NCBI RefSeq assembly: GCF_935822925.1
Contig: NZ_CAKXZS010000044.1
Span: 1-50,780 of the forward strand
DNA from: Mesorhizobium ventifaucium
GTDB taxonomy: Bacteria > Pseudomonadota > Alphaproteobacteria > Rhizobiales > Rhizobiaceae
Reading direction: 5' to 3'
Length of the DNA: 50,780 nt
The notes beneath the pieces were generated by a model. The model had not been told where the DNA came from, ran no database searches, and was given only the letters and a program-made list of their open reading frames with translations. Each line of letters begins with the position of its first letter. The stretch's first letter is position 1. Positions 1 to 8,092 of the stretch are shown piece by piece. The translations under genes were made by a program, and so were the position numbers.

Positions 1-120
1 AAAACGTGAAACGCTCTAGAGCAATTCCCGGAAAAGTGCGTAGCGGTTTTCCGTCCGGAATTGCGTAAAAACAAATACTTAGAGCGGCTTGGCGGTTCTA
101 TCAAAAGCTGAACCGCTCTA
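1..120. repeat. RIME-type palindromic intergenic repeat (AGAGC family)
   Basis: The segment holds an AGAGCGG/CCGCTCT hairpin and the core GGTTTTCCGTCCGGAATTGC. The same core recurs in opposite orientation at 38903-39010, so this is a dispersed repeat. It overlaps the 3' end of the hydrolase reading frame on the minus strand. The RIME label (Rhizobium-specific intergenic mosaic element) is from known rhizobial repeats; family membership was judged by eye. Confidence 0.75.
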
Positions 121-1184
121 GGCGGCGCGAGTTCGGCTTCCGGCGCTTTGATGTCGGCGCATTTGCCGGCGCCGTAGGTGTCGCCGGCGATCCTGACTTC
201 CACGGCCTTCGCCATTGCCTGAAGGTCGACGTCCCTGCCGGCGACCTTTTCGATTGCGCCGACAACGAGATCGGGTGCTATCCAGTCCGGCTTGTGGCCG
301 AGATTGCGGACCCAGACCAGTTCGGCCCCGGCGATATCGCGGACAAGGCCGACCGAATGGATCGTTGCATAGACCACCTTGTCGCGGTCGCCCGAGATGA
401 CCACAGTCGGCGCCTTGATATCGCGGTAGTGCGGTGCGGCATCGAGCGTGTAGCGATAAAGCCCGGCGACGTCGGTGGCGTTGGCACGAAAGGCGTTCGG
501 CCGAAGCACCAGCGGGATCGCGACCTCGGCGACATAGAAGTCCGGCACCTTGTTGGGGGCAAAGACGCAGGCGGTGGCGGTATTCATCTGCAGCGTTCCC
601 GACGGATAGGTCAGCGTTTCGGAAAAAAGCCGGCCGACGATCGGAATGGTCGTCAAATTGTAGTACCAGGCGGTCGCGCCGCCCGGCCAGGGATGGGTGG
701 CAGGCGCCAGGAACACCAGGCCGAGCGTCTTGTCGGGATGCTCGCGGCCGAAGGCGGTGGTCACCGAGCCGCCGAAGGAATGGCCGGCAATGATAGCTTT
801 CCTGATGCCGAGATGGTCCATCAGCGCTGCGATGGTGCTGGCCTGTGCCGATGGGGTCTCGTTGTTGCCGGGGCCGCGCCCCGACCAGCCTGCACCCGGG
901 CGGTCGAAAAACAACATCTCGGCACGGCCTTCCAGCAACGGCCTCAACGGCAGCATCTGATCCCTGAGATTGGCGCTGGCGCCGTGGATAAAGACGATCG
1001 GCGGCAGTTCGGCGTTTTCCCGCGCCGGAACGTGAACGTAGTGGACGCGGGCACCGTTTATATCCGCGAAGTCGCCAATCGGTGGATTGCGGCGCTCGAT
1101 CAGCCATGAACCGGCGCGGGTGACACCTGCAAGGGTGAACACAAGCGCCATGAGGAGGGCGAGCGCGGCGTAGATCAGGTTCAT
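1..1184 (-). CDS. alpha/beta hydrolase, N-terminally anchored; 3' end beyond the window
   Basis: Reading back from the ATG at 1184 gives an alpha/beta-hydrolase fold protein. It starts with a hydrophobic segment (about residues 2-20) that would export it or anchor it in the membrane. Visible motifs are HGAS near residue 67 (oxyanion region), GHSFGG with the likely nucleophile Ser136, GDRD with a probable acid near Asp268, and a GHK histidine near 297. The substrate cannot be told. The frame has no stop between 1184 and base 1: it passes about residue 355 into the palindromic repeat and leaves the window. Family members usually end at around 300-350 residues, so the last 40 or more codons are probably repeat-derived. 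The gene is followed upstream by a TPR gene on the same strand. Confidence 0.8.
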   Translation of the reverse strand, partial: MNLIYAALALLMALVFTLAGVTRAGSWLIERRNPPIGDFADINGARVHYVHVPARENAELPPIVFIHGASANLRDQMLPLRPLLEGRAEMLFFDRPGAGWSGRGPGNNETPSAQASTIAALMDHLGIRKAIIAGHSFGGSVTTAFGREHPDKTLGLVFLAPATHPWPGGATAWYYNLTTIPIVGRLFSETLTYPSGTLQMNTATACVFAPNKVPDFYVAEVAIPLVLRPNAFRANATDVAGLYRYTLDAAPHYRDIKAPTVVISGDRDKVVYATIHSVGLVRDIAGAELVWVRNLGHKPDWIAPDLVVGAIEKVAGRDVDLQAMAKAVEVRIAGDTYGAGKCADIKAPEAELAPPRAVQLLIEPPSRSKYLFLRNSGRKTATHFSGNCSRAFHV

Positions 1185-1270
1185 GCGGAGAGGTACGGAC
1201 CGGAGCGAAATTAGTTCACAGTCTAACTAAAAAAACTTTCGCTCAAGTGGAATTGTCCGCAACCGGCAAT

Positions 1271-1855
1271 TCAGATCCCTTCGCCGGCAAGTTCTTCCGA
1301 AATCGTGCCGACCTGATCCTGGGCACTGCGCATCATCGGATAGATGCTGAGCACGCGCTGCCAGGCTTCCAGCGCCGATTGCTTGTGGCCGGTTACCGCC
1401 ATGATCCGCGCCAGGCCGGACAGTGCGCCAAAATGGCGCGGCTCGAGCTGCAGCGTGCGGTCGATGTCGGCCATCGATTTCCCAAAGTTATTCATCATGA
1501 AATGTACGGTGGCGCGCCGGTTCCAGCCTTCGGCATAGGCCGGTTGCAACGTCACCACCTGATCGAGGAAGTCGAGCGCCACGTCGAACTTCTTGTCTTC
1601 GGCCGCTTTTTGCGACCATTGCATCATCAGGTCGATCGAGGCGCTGCCGGATTGCGACCACTCGTGCGAGATGCGCGCGGCGATGCGCTCGGCGGCTTTT
1701 TCATTGCGCTCGCGCTTCAGGTCGACAAACAGCTGGTCGAGCCTTGCCTCCCTGGTCGTGGCAACCGGAGGGGCGACCGCATCGTCCGCTTGGGCCGGAA
1801 GCGAGGCGGAACCGAAAAGAAAAAGCGCCGCGAAGAATGCAAAAAGAATCCGCAT
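1271..1855 (-). CDS. periplasmic TPR-repeat protein
   Basis: This 194-residue protein begins with a clear signal peptide (hydrophobic core after MRIL, cleavage probably after PAQA near residue 23), so it should act in the periplasm. The rest is helical, with tetratricopeptide-like units around residues 80-180 (ALDFLDQVV..., AYAEGWNRRA, LEPRHFGALSGLA, ALEAWQRVL). TPR repeats bind other proteins, and no catalytic motif is present. It lies on the same strand as the downstream hydrolase with an 86-bp gap, so co-transcription is possible but unproven. The partner is unknown. Confidence 0.8.
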   Translation of the reverse strand: MRILFAFFAALFLFGSASLPAQADDAVAPPVATTREARLDQLFVDLKRERNEKAAERIAARISHEWSQSGSASIDLMMQWSQKAAEDKKFDVALDFLDQVVTLQPAYAEGWNRRATVHFMMNNFGKSMADIDRTLQLEPRHFGALSGLARIMAVTGHKQSALEAWQRVLSIYPMMRSAQDQVGTISEELAGEGI

Positions 1856-1926
1856 GGCCGGGAATCTAACCCCGGACAGCGGATCGTCAAACTGAATTTA
1901 GCGTGAAAGGGCCGGCAGGCCGGTAT

Positions 1927-2015
1927 TAGAGCGCCACGCGTCCTTTTGGACGCGTAAAGCACGCTCTAACATTTTGAATTCCTCGCATCGTACTTTCCGA
2001 AAATCGATTCCGATT
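1927..2015. repeat. RIME-type palindrome (AGAGCGCC...GGACGCG form)
   Basis: An AGAGCG...CGCTCT outer stem encloses ACGCGTCC/GGACGCGT, followed by a TTCCGAAAATCGATTCCGA tail. Similar units lie at 10579-10640, 10836-10920 and 32031-32128. It occupies the gap between the TPR gene and rpmJ. Confidence 0.7.
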
Positions 2016-2074
2016 TTTGGCTCGATGCAGTACATCATGCAGGCGCGGAGGCAGCCGCCCCAACGCGAAAAGAC

Positions 2075-2200
2075 TCAGCCCTGGCGTGCCTTGTAGCGCG
2101 GAGCGGTCTTGTTGATGATGTACACGCGGCCCTTGCGGCGAACCAGCTGGTTGTCGCGGTGACGCGCCTTGAGCGCCTTGAGCGAATTCTTGATCTTCAT
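2075..2200 (-). CDS. rpmJ: 50S ribosomal protein bL36 (41 residues)
   Basis: A 41-codon frame from the ATG at 2200 to the TGA at 2075 encodes a very basic protein beginning MKIKNSLKALK and ending APRYKARQG. It matches the zinc-independent (C-minus) type of large-subunit protein L36: no CxxC/H zinc ligands are present, and the RRKGRVYIINK core is characteristic. L36 stabilises the peptidyl-transferase region of the 50S subunit. It stands alone here, as in other rhizobia. A GC-rich hairpin just upstream (2244-2264) separates it from purK. Confidence 0.93.
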   Translation of the reverse strand: MKIKNSLKALKARHRDNQLVRRKGRVYIINKTAPRYKARQG

Positions 2201-2243
2201 GGTCTTGCCCGTCGGTCTGGGCCCGCTTGGGCCGAATTATTAA

Positions 2244-2264
2244 GGCGCGCTCGGAAAGCGCGCC
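2244..2264 (-). terminator. hairpin between purK and rpmJ, possible purK terminator
   Basis: A perfect 8-bp stem (GGCGCGCT/AGCGCGCC) with a 5-base loop is followed on the minus strand by TTAATAATT. It is placed to end the purE-purK transcript about 135 bp after the purK stop. The T tract is interrupted, so efficiency is uncertain. Confidence 0.5.
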
Positions 2265-2399
2265 TCTCAACTTGTGCGTGGCTCATAAACGAGGAGCCTT
2301 GCCCATGTCAACCGCAGCATGCTTCATGGATGAAGCTAGTGCGGCGGATTTTGAGTTCCTGCTCTACCAACGGCGTTAGAACGGTGCCGTCCAATAGCC

Positions 2400-3476
2400 T
2401 CAACGGTGGCGGCTCATTCGCGTAAAATGGCCCATCTTGCGGCCGGGGCGTGCCTCGGCCTTGCCATAGAGATGCAGCATCAGATCGGGCTCGGCGAGCA
2501 GAGCCGGGATGCGCAGGACGTCGTCGCCGATCAGGTTTTCCATGACGCAGTCAAAATGGCGGCCGGGATTTCCCAGCGGCAGGCCGGCGACGGCGCGAAT
2601 GTGCTGCTCGAACTGCGAGACGATGCAGGCGGCTTCCGTCCAGTGGCCGGAATTGTGAACGCGCGGCGCGATCTCATTGGCCAGCAACGCGCCGTCAGCA
2701 AGGATAAAGAACTCGATGCCGATGACGCCGACATAGTCGAGCGCGGCAAGTATCTTTGCCGCCGCCGCCTGCGCTGCAGCGGCGGTTTCGGACCCTATCC
2801 TGGCCGGCAGGGTCGAGCTGTGCAGGATGCCGTTGCGGTGGACGTTTTCTGCCGGATCGTAGGCGGCGAGCGAACCGTCCATGCCGCGCACCGCGATCAC
2901 CGAAATCTCGCGTTCGAAGGCGACGAAGGATTCGAGGATCAGCGGCACGTTGCCCATTGCCTCGCAGGTGCCGCCAAAGCCCCCTGTTTCCATGTTGCGG
3001 AACACGCGCTGGCCCTTGCCGTCATAGCCCATGCGCCGCGTCTTCAATATGCCGCTGCCGTCGAACTTTTTCAGCGCCGCCGTCAATTCGTCGTCATTGT
3101 CGACGGGGCAGAAATCTGCGGTGGGAATGCCGATGCCGTTGAGGAATTTCTTCTCCGCCACCCGGTCCTGCGCTACTTCCAGCGCGCTCGCCGGCGGATA
3201 GACCGGGACCGTGACGGCAAGCGCGCTGGCGGCCATGACCGGCACGTTCTCGAACTCGTAGGTGACGACGGCGCTGACTGCAGCCAGTTCGGCGAGCGCG
3301 GCCGTGTCGTCATAAGCGGCAGCGATCTGCCGGTTGGCGACTTGTGCCGCCGGACAATCCGGCTGTGGCTCCAGCACGACCGTGCGGTAGCCGAGACGGG
3401 CCGCGGCCATGGCCAGCATGCGGCCGAGCTGGCCGCCGCCGATGATGCCGATGGTCGATCCGGCAGGCAGGCTCAT
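2400..3476 (-). CDS. purK: N5-carboxyaminoimidazole ribonucleotide synthase
   Basis: PurK uses ATP and bicarbonate to carboxylate aminoimidazole ribonucleotide to N5-CAIR in de novo purine synthesis. The 358-residue protein starts with the family signature GIIGGGQLGRMLA (residues 9-21). It has an ATP-grasp core (YEFENVP; ILKTRRMGYDGKGQ; ESFVAFEREISVIA) and the metal/substrate motif NEIAPRVHNSGHWT. Its length is normal. The start overlaps the purE stop by 4 bases (ATGA), so the two are translationally coupled and their products act in succession. Confidence 0.97.
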   Translation of the reverse strand: MSLPAGSTIGIIGGGQLGRMLAMAAARLGYRTVVLEPQPDCPAAQVANRQIAAAYDDTAALAELAAVSAVVTYEFENVPVMAASALAVTVPVYPPASALEVAQDRVAEKKFLNGIGIPTADFCPVDNDDELTAALKKFDGSGILKTRRMGYDGKGQRVFRNMETGGFGGTCEAMGNVPLILESFVAFEREISVIAVRGMDGSLAAYDPAENVHRNGILHSSTLPARIGSETAAAAQAAAAKILAALDYVGVIGIEFFILADGALLANEIAPRVHNSGHWTEAACIVSQFEQHIRAVAGLPLGNPGRHFDCVMENLIGDDVLRIPALLAEPDLMLHLYGKAEARPGRKMGHFTRMSRHR

Positions 3477-3970
3477 GGCGTGTCCGTGGGCTCTGCGGCG
3501 ACCCTGGCGGTCTGGGCGGCGCGCCAGGCATCGAGCCGGGCGGCGAGCTTTTCGTCGGTCAGCGCCAGCACGGCCGCAGCCAGAAGGGCGGCATTGGTGG
3601 CGCCCGCCTTGCCGATGGCCAGCGTGCCGACCGGAATGCCGGCCGGCATCTGCACTATGGAAAGCAGCGAGTCCTTTCCGGAAAGCGCCTTCGATTCTAC
3701 CGGCACGCCAAAAACCGGGATCGGCGTCATCGCCGCCGTCATGCCGGGCAGGTGCGCCGCACCGCCGGCGCCGGCGATGATCACCCGAAAACCGGCCGCT
3801 TTGGCGCCCTTGGCGAAGTCATACAGCCGGTCGGGGGTGCGATGAGCCGAGACGATCAGCCGCTTGTGCTCGATGCCTAGCGCCTCCAGCGTTTCCGCGG
3901 CGTGGCGCATCGTCGCCCAGTCGGACTGGCTGCCCATGATGATGGCGACGTCGGCGCGGTGATCGTCCAA
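3473..3970 (-). CDS. purE: N5-CAIR mutase
   Basis: PurE converts N5-CAIR to CAIR in the cytosol, the step after PurK. The 165-residue protein has the class I signature: GSQSDW (residues 14-19), SAHRTP with the catalytic His (near 42-47) and GAGGAAHLPGM, which contains the second conserved His. Residues 145-165 are an alanine-rich tail common in this order. An AGGAGC Shine-Dalgarno-like sequence lies upstream. purE is first in the operon and a RIME repeat fills the space upstream. Confidence 0.97.
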   Translation of the reverse strand: MDDHRADVAIIMGSQSDWATMRHAAETLEALGIEHKRLIVSAHRTPDRLYDFAKGAKAAGFRVIIAGAGGAAHLPGMTAAMTPIPVFGVPVESKALSGKDSLLSIVQMPAGIPVGTLAIGKAGATNAALLAAAVLALTDEKLAARLDAWRAAQTARVAAEPTDTP

Positions 3971-4000
3971 GCTTCTGCTCCTGGCGGCAAAGGCGCGCCT

Positions 4001-4108
4001 TAAAGCGCGTCGCGTCTGAAGGGATTCATCCGACGCGCTTTAAGTTCTTGTTTTTATGCATGTCGTTGTCCCAAAACCGCTGCGCACTTTTGGGCGACAT
4101 GCATTAGC
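4001..4108. repeat. composite RIME repeat (AAAGCGCGTCGCG hairpin plus GCATGTCG palindrome)
   Basis: Two stem-loops lie in tandem. The first is AAAGCGCGTCGCG...CGACGCGCTTT. The second is ATGCATGTCG...CGACATGCAT around CAAAACCGCTGCGCACTTTTG. The same two-part design recurs at 32308-32440 and 33270-33375, and the second half alone at 29027-29078 and, inverted, at 16692-16770. Confidence 0.75.
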
Positions 4109-4177
4109 GGAATTCGGGATCGACGGCAAGGATGCGATGCCCCTGCGCAGCATTCGGGCGCATGGCGCCATCGGTAC

Positions 4178-5398
4178 CTAATCCGGCCAGCGCGAGGTGC
4201 TAGCGCTATCCTTGCGGGCCGACTTCATCGCATCCGCCGGACGCTCGGCCGCGCTCAGCACGGCACGCAGGCGTTCGGCGACGATCTCCGCCTCGCCAGG
4301 ATGAAGATTGCACGGGTCGAGGAAGAAGTGACCACGCTCGACCTCGTGGTTGCGCACGATAATGGGAGGCGAACCAGCCGCCAGCGCCAACGCAAGGCCG
4401 GCGGCGGTGAACCTGCTTTCAGGTGTAACAAACACCTGCAGCCGGTCGAGCGGATTGCCGGTCGGATCGGGGATGAGATGCGCGGCGATGCCGGGCAGCC
4501 CTTGCAATGCGTCGTGCCACAGATGCAAAGCCGCTTCTTCCCGCTTGCGGATGCGGGCGTGATCGCGCCGCTCCCAGGCCTCCAGTGCGGCCATGGTGCC
4601 GGCGATGCTTTCCTTGCCAACCTTCATCGCCCGCGCAACGCCACGATTCTGCAGATAGGCGGCCCGCACCAGATCCTTGCGCCCGGTGACGATGCCGCTT
4701 GTCGGTCCTGAGAGAAATTTGTGTCCGCTGTAGACGACGATGTCGGCGCCGCGCGCGAGAAAGCTGCGCAAATCATATTCGGAGGCGGCGTCAACGATCA
4801 CCGGGACGCCCTTGGCGTGGCAGATCTCGCAGAATTCCTCGAGCGAAAGCATGCCGTATTGCACCGTGTGATGCGCAACGACATAGAGACCTGCCGCAGT
4901 GCGGTCGCGGATCGCCTCGCGCACATGGTAGTCCTGCGTCACGCTGACAGTGCCGGCAGGTACGGTCCTCGCCCCGGCCAGCCGGATCGACTGGTCGATC
5001 GGCGCGCCATAATTGACGATGTGGCCGAGTTGGACGATGACCTCCGACTTGAGGCCCTCGGTGTCGTCCGGCAGCCGCTCGACCGCCAGAAGGTTGGTGC
5101 CGGTCATTGTGCCGGCAATGGCCATGGTGATGCCGCTGGCGCAGCAAGCGGTGATGAAGCCGGCCTCGCCGCCGGTGAGGCGCGCGACGACCGTGCTTGC
5201 GGCGCGCTGCAGGTCGTCCATCTCCACCCACTGCGAGGCGATTTCCGACATCGCGGCGATCGCTTCCGGGACGATGATCGAGGCGCCAAGCGCCGTCATC
5301 GTGCCAGAGACATTGATGATCGGGCGAAGGCCGAGCCGTTCGCGGATTGTCGTGTTGGAGCCGTTTGCGGAATAGGTTTTCATCTCTAGAGGTCCCAT
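4178..5398 (-). CDS. SelA-like PLP-dependent enzyme (probable lyase/aminotransferase)
   Basis: This 406-residue fold-type I PLP protein resembles the SelA/D-glucosaminate-6-phosphate ammonia-lyase group. Visible features are INVSGTMTALG near residues 28-38, the ACCASG cofactor-phosphate region near 84-89, the PLP-contacting Asp203 in VIVDAASE, and the Schiff-base Lys227 in YSGHKFLSGP. It lies 9 bp after a RidA gene in an ABC-transporter operon. RidA proteins destroy enamines made by PLP eliminases, so a beta-eliminating ammonia lyase acting on the imported substrate is the likeliest role; this is inference. A true selenocysteine synthase is unlikely, as no selB or selC is nearby. An alternative ATG at 5383 would remove five residues. 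Confidence 0.85.
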   Translation of the reverse strand: MGPLEMKTYSANGSNTTIRERLGLRPIINVSGTMTALGASIIVPEAIAAMSEIASQWVEMDDLQRAASTVVARLTGGEAGFITACCASGITMAIAGTMTGTNLLAVERLPDDTEGLKSEVIVQLGHIVNYGAPIDQSIRLAGARTVPAGTVSVTQDYHVREAIRDRTAAGLYVVAHHTVQYGMLSLEEFCEICHAKGVPVIVDAASEYDLRSFLARGADIVVYSGHKFLSGPTSGIVTGRKDLVRAAYLQNRGVARAMKVGKESIAGTMAALEAWERRDHARIRKREEAALHLWHDALQGLPGIAAHLIPDPTGNPLDRLQVFVTPESRFTAAGLALALAAGSPPIIVRNHEVERGHFFLDPCNLHPGEAEIVAERLRAVLSAAERPADAMKSARKDSASTSRWPD

Positions 5399-5407
5399 TG
5401 GTAGACT

Positions 5408-5869
5408 TCAGGCGGCGATCTCGACGACCGCCTCGATTTCCACGGTGATGTTGCCCGGCAGGGAGCCGACACCGATCGCCGAACGGGCGTGCCCGCCGAT
5501 ACTATCAAAGACAGCGGCGAAAAGATCGGAACAGCCATTCACCACCTTCGGATGGTCGCTGAAGGTCGGGATCGCGTTGACGAAGCCAAGCAGCTTGACG
5601 ACGCGCACGATGCGGCCGAGGTCGCCTGCCGCAGCGTGCATGACGGCGAGCAGGTTCAGGCCGGTGAGACGGGCATGCTTATAAGCCTCTTCAACCGTGA
5701 CGTCCTCGCCCACCTTGCCGGTGCAAAGCGTTCCGTCGGCGCGCAGCGGCCCTTGGCCGGAGAGGAAGATCAGCCGTCCGCTCTCGGCGTGGGTGACGAA
5801 ATTGGCGATCGGCGTCGGCGGCTCGGGCAGCGTCAGACCCAATTCGGCGAGCCGGATGTAAGGCGTCAT
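5408..5869 (-). CDS. RidA/YjgF/UK114 family imine/enamine deaminase
   Basis: The start chosen is the ATG at 5869, which follows an AGGGAGCC ribosome-binding site and gives a normal 153-residue RidA-family protein. Longer in-frame extensions run into the upstream gene. RidA proteins hydrolyse reactive 2-aminoacrylate-type enamines or imines to keto acids. Family features are LSGQGP near residue 40, the EEAYKHARLTGLNLL helix, and a C-terminal ARSAIGVGSLP...VEIEAV block containing the conserved substrate-carboxylate Arg. The position between an amino-acid ABC ATPase and a PLP enzyme supports a job within the same catabolic route. Confidence 0.9.
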   Translation of the reverse strand: MTPYIRLAELGLTLPEPPTPIANFVTHAESGRLIFLSGQGPLRADGTLCTGKVGEDVTVEEAYKHARLTGLNLLAVMHAAAGDLGRIVRVVKLLGFVNAIPTFSDHPKVVNGCSDLFAAVFDSIGGHARSAIGVGSLPGNITVEIEAVVEIAA

Positions 5870-5906
5870 GAAAAAGGCTCCCTGCGACAGCTTTCGCCGT
5901 CCGATG

Positions 5907-6701
5907 TCAGAAATGCGAGGCTCGAAACCGCGCCAGGAAACTGCGGAGACGCTCATTATCGATCTCGGTGCCCAGAATCTCGGCAGGCGGGCCTGCGGCG
6001 CTGACGCCGCCATCCGCCATGAAGACGATGCGGCTCGAGGCGTCGCGCGCAAAGGCCATCTCGTGCGTGACCATCACCATCGTCATGCCGTCCTCGGCCA
6101 GGCTGCGCACGACCTCGAGCACCTCGCCGACGAGTTCCGGGTCGAGCGCGGATGTTATCTCGTCGAGAAGCAGGATTTTCGGCTCCATCGCCACCGCCCG
6201 GGCGATGCCGACACGCTGCTGCTGGCCGCCCGAAAGCTCGGCGGGCAGGCTGTCGGCCTTGTGAGCGAGGCCGACCCGGCCGAGCCAGTGCTCGGCAATG
6301 GCACGCGCTTCGGTACTGCTCTTGCCGCGCACCTTGCGCAGGCCAAGCATGATGTTGCCGGCCGCCGTCAGATGCGGAAACAGATTGAAACTCTGGAACA
6401 CCATTCCGGTCTCGGCGCGCATCTTCGCCAGGTCGCGCTCGCTGCGGCGCTGGTGTGTTCCCATCTCGCGGAAGCCGACCTCCTTGCCGTCGATGCGGAT
6501 GGAGCCGCTGTCGTAGCTCTCCAGGAAGTTGACGCAGCGTAGCAGCGTGGTCTTGCCGCTGCCCGAAGGTCCGATGACAGTCACCACCTCACCGCGTGTC
6601 ACCTGCAGGCTGACGGCGCGCAGGACTTCGACGGATCCAAAGGATTTGGAAACGTCGGAGATGTCGAGAAGCGCCGGATTGGCGGGTGGGGAGATGGACA
6701 T
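5907..6701 (-). CDS. polar amino acid ABC transporter, ATP-binding protein
   Basis: This 264-residue ATPase energises the uptake system encoded just upstream. It has Walker A GPSGSGKTT (residues 44-52), the Q-loop in MVFQSFNLFPH, signature LSGGQQQR, Walker B ILLLDE followed by SALDPE, and a switch His in VTHEM. It belongs to the GlnQ/HisP type for polar amino acids. The ATG at 6701 was chosen because it lies 4 bp after the permease stop; a longer frame to 6791 would be antisense-like sequence inside the permease. The operon order is binding protein, permease, permease, ATPase, RidA, PLP enzyme. Confidence 0.95.
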   Translation of the reverse strand: MSISPPANPALLDISDVSKSFGSVEVLRAVSLQVTRGEVVTVIGPSGSGKTTLLRCVNFLESYDSGSIRIDGKEVGFREMGTHQRRSERDLAKMRAETGMVFQSFNLFPHLTAAGNIMLGLRKVRGKSSTEARAIAEHWLGRVGLAHKADSLPAELSGGQQQRVGIARAVAMEPKILLLDEITSALDPELVGEVLEVVRSLAEDGMTMVMVTHEMAFARDASSRIVFMADGGVSAAGPPAEILGTEIDNERLRSFLARFRASHF

Positions 6702-6705
6702 CTTG

Positions 6706-7356
6706 CTATTCCCGGATGAAGGAGAAACGCCGCTCCAACCGTCGGCTGGCCAGGGAGAGGGCGTAATTGACGACGAAGTAGATGACCGCACCGAGGATGT
6801 AGAGCGGCATCGCTTCGTAGGTGCGACCGATGACCTGGTTGATGGCGTGCATCAGGTCGGTGATGCCGAGCAGCGAGACCAGTGCGCTGCCCTTCACCGC
6901 ATCGGTGACGCCATTGATCCAAGGCGGCAGGAAGCGCCTGAACGCTTGCGGGAAGATGACGTAAGCCAGTCGCTGGCGAAAGGTCAGCCCGATCGCCATC
7001 GCCGCTTCGGACTGCCCCTTCGGTATGGAACCGACCGCACCGCGCAGATACTCGATGACCTGCGCCGTCTTGAACAGGGTGAGCGCCAGCACGGCTGCCC
7101 AGAAGGATTCCAGATGGATGCCGACGGCAGGCAGGCCGTAATAGACGAAGAAGATGAGCACCAGGATCGGAATGCCGCGTATGGTATCGCTGAAAATGCG
7201 CACCGCCCAGCGCAGCGGAGCCGGGCCATAGACAAGGCCGACGCCCATCATCACCCCGGCGACGAGCGACAACACCACGACCAGCAGCGACACCCATAGC
7301 GTCACGGCAAAACCCTGGGCCAGGAAGGGCAAGGCGTAGGCGATCTGGCCAAGCAT
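6706..7356 (-). CDS. amino acid ABC transporter permease 2 (HisM/GlnP family)
   Basis: This is an integral membrane permease of 216 residues when started at the ATG at 7356, which begins 1 bp after the preceding permease stop. It has about five hydrophobic helices. The EAA loop reads EAAMAIGLTFRQRLAYVIFPQ, where the conserved Gly and following residues contact the ATPase. IRGIPILVLIFFVYYGLP is the typical family signature in helix 2. It pairs with the permease encoded at 7358-8023 to form a heterodimeric channel for the substrate delivered by the upstream binding protein. Confidence 0.93.
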   Translation of the reverse strand: MLGQIAYALPFLAQGFAVTLWVSLLVVVLSLVAGVMMGVGLVYGPAPLRWAVRIFSDTIRGIPILVLIFFVYYGLPAVGIHLESFWAAVLALTLFKTAQVIEYLRGAVGSIPKGQSEAAMAIGLTFRQRLAYVIFPQAFRRFLPPWINGVTDAVKGSALVSLLGITDLMHAINQVIGRTYEAMPLYILGAVIYFVVNYALSLASRRLERRFSFIRE

Positions 7357-7357
7357 C

Positions 7358-8023
7358 CTAGTGCGCCGCCCTGAACCGGCGCTCGACAAGCCGAAGTGCA
7401 TAAAGAAGCGCGTAGCCGGTCAAGAGGTACATCGCCGTCACCACAAGGTAGACCTCGACGATGCGGAAGGTGTTGAAGTTGATCCACTGGGCGCCGTAGG
7501 TGAGCTCGGGCACCGAAATGACCGAGGCAACGGACGTGTCCTTGAACAGCGATAGGAACGTGTTGGAAAGCGCGGGCAGCGTTATGCGCAGCATCGTTGG
7601 CAGGCGCACATGGACCAGCCTTTGCCATGGCGTCAGGCCGATCGCCTTGCCGGCGTCGAGCTGTCCGCGCGGAACCGCTTCGAGCCCCGAGCGGAACACC
7701 TCGACCAGATAAGCGCCGCTATAGAGCGACAGCGTGGCAATGAATGAGGTCTGCGCGCTGTAGGCGATGTCGACCACCGTCGGCAGGCCGTAAAAGACGA
7801 GATAGACGAGCAGGATCAGCGGCACGTTGCGGATGAACTCGACATAGGCGGCGATGACGGTCCGCACCGCACGTCCGGCCGACACGTACCAGACCGCCAG
7901 AAGCAGTCCGATGAGGATGCCGATCGCAATGGAGATCACGGCCAGCTCCAGGCTGAGCAGCAGCCCGCCCCAGAGCTTGTCGAAATGCCGCCAGATCAGG
8001 TTGAAGTTCAGGGTATAGCCCAT
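7358..8023 (-). CDS. amino acid ABC transporter permease 1 (HisQ/GlnP family)
   Basis: This 221-residue inner-membrane permease has hydrophobic segments near residues 20-45, 60-80, 90-110 and 185-210. The EAA-type loop is DAGKAIGLTPWQRLVHVRLP, and the family block FIRNVPLILLVYLVFYGLP is present. The gene follows the binding-protein gene by about 70 bp and is nearly fused to the second permease gene (1-bp gap), so the two subunits should be made in equal amounts. Confidence 0.94.
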   Translation of the reverse strand: MGYTLNFNLIWRHFDKLWGGLLLSLELAVISIAIGILIGLLLAVWYVSAGRAVRTVIAAYVEFIRNVPLILLVYLVFYGLPTVVDIAYSAQTSFIATLSLYSGAYLVEVFRSGLEAVPRGQLDAGKAIGLTPWQRLVHVRLPTMLRITLPALSNTFLSLFKDTSVASVISVPELTYGAQWINFNTFRIVEVYLVVTAMYLLTGYALLYALRLVERRFRAAH

Positions 8024-8092
8024 GTGTCCCTGTCATATCGAGGGCTGCGACGATAAGCAGGCGGAAGGGCGCGGCCCTTCCGCCTGCTTGCA

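Noticed and set aside
118..1107. A 329-codon minus-strand frame in the first kilobase
   Set aside because: It is out of phase with the alpha/beta hydrolase motifs (HGAS, GHSFGG), which lie in the neighbouring frame; the composition is Arg-rich nonsense.
2406..3845. A 479-codon open frame on the plus strand opposite purK and purE
   Set aside because: It is a shadow of the purine genes with no start site or recognisable domain.
4178..5398. True selenocysteine synthase (selA)
   Set aside because: The operon context is an amino-acid transporter with RidA, and no selB or selC is present in the window.
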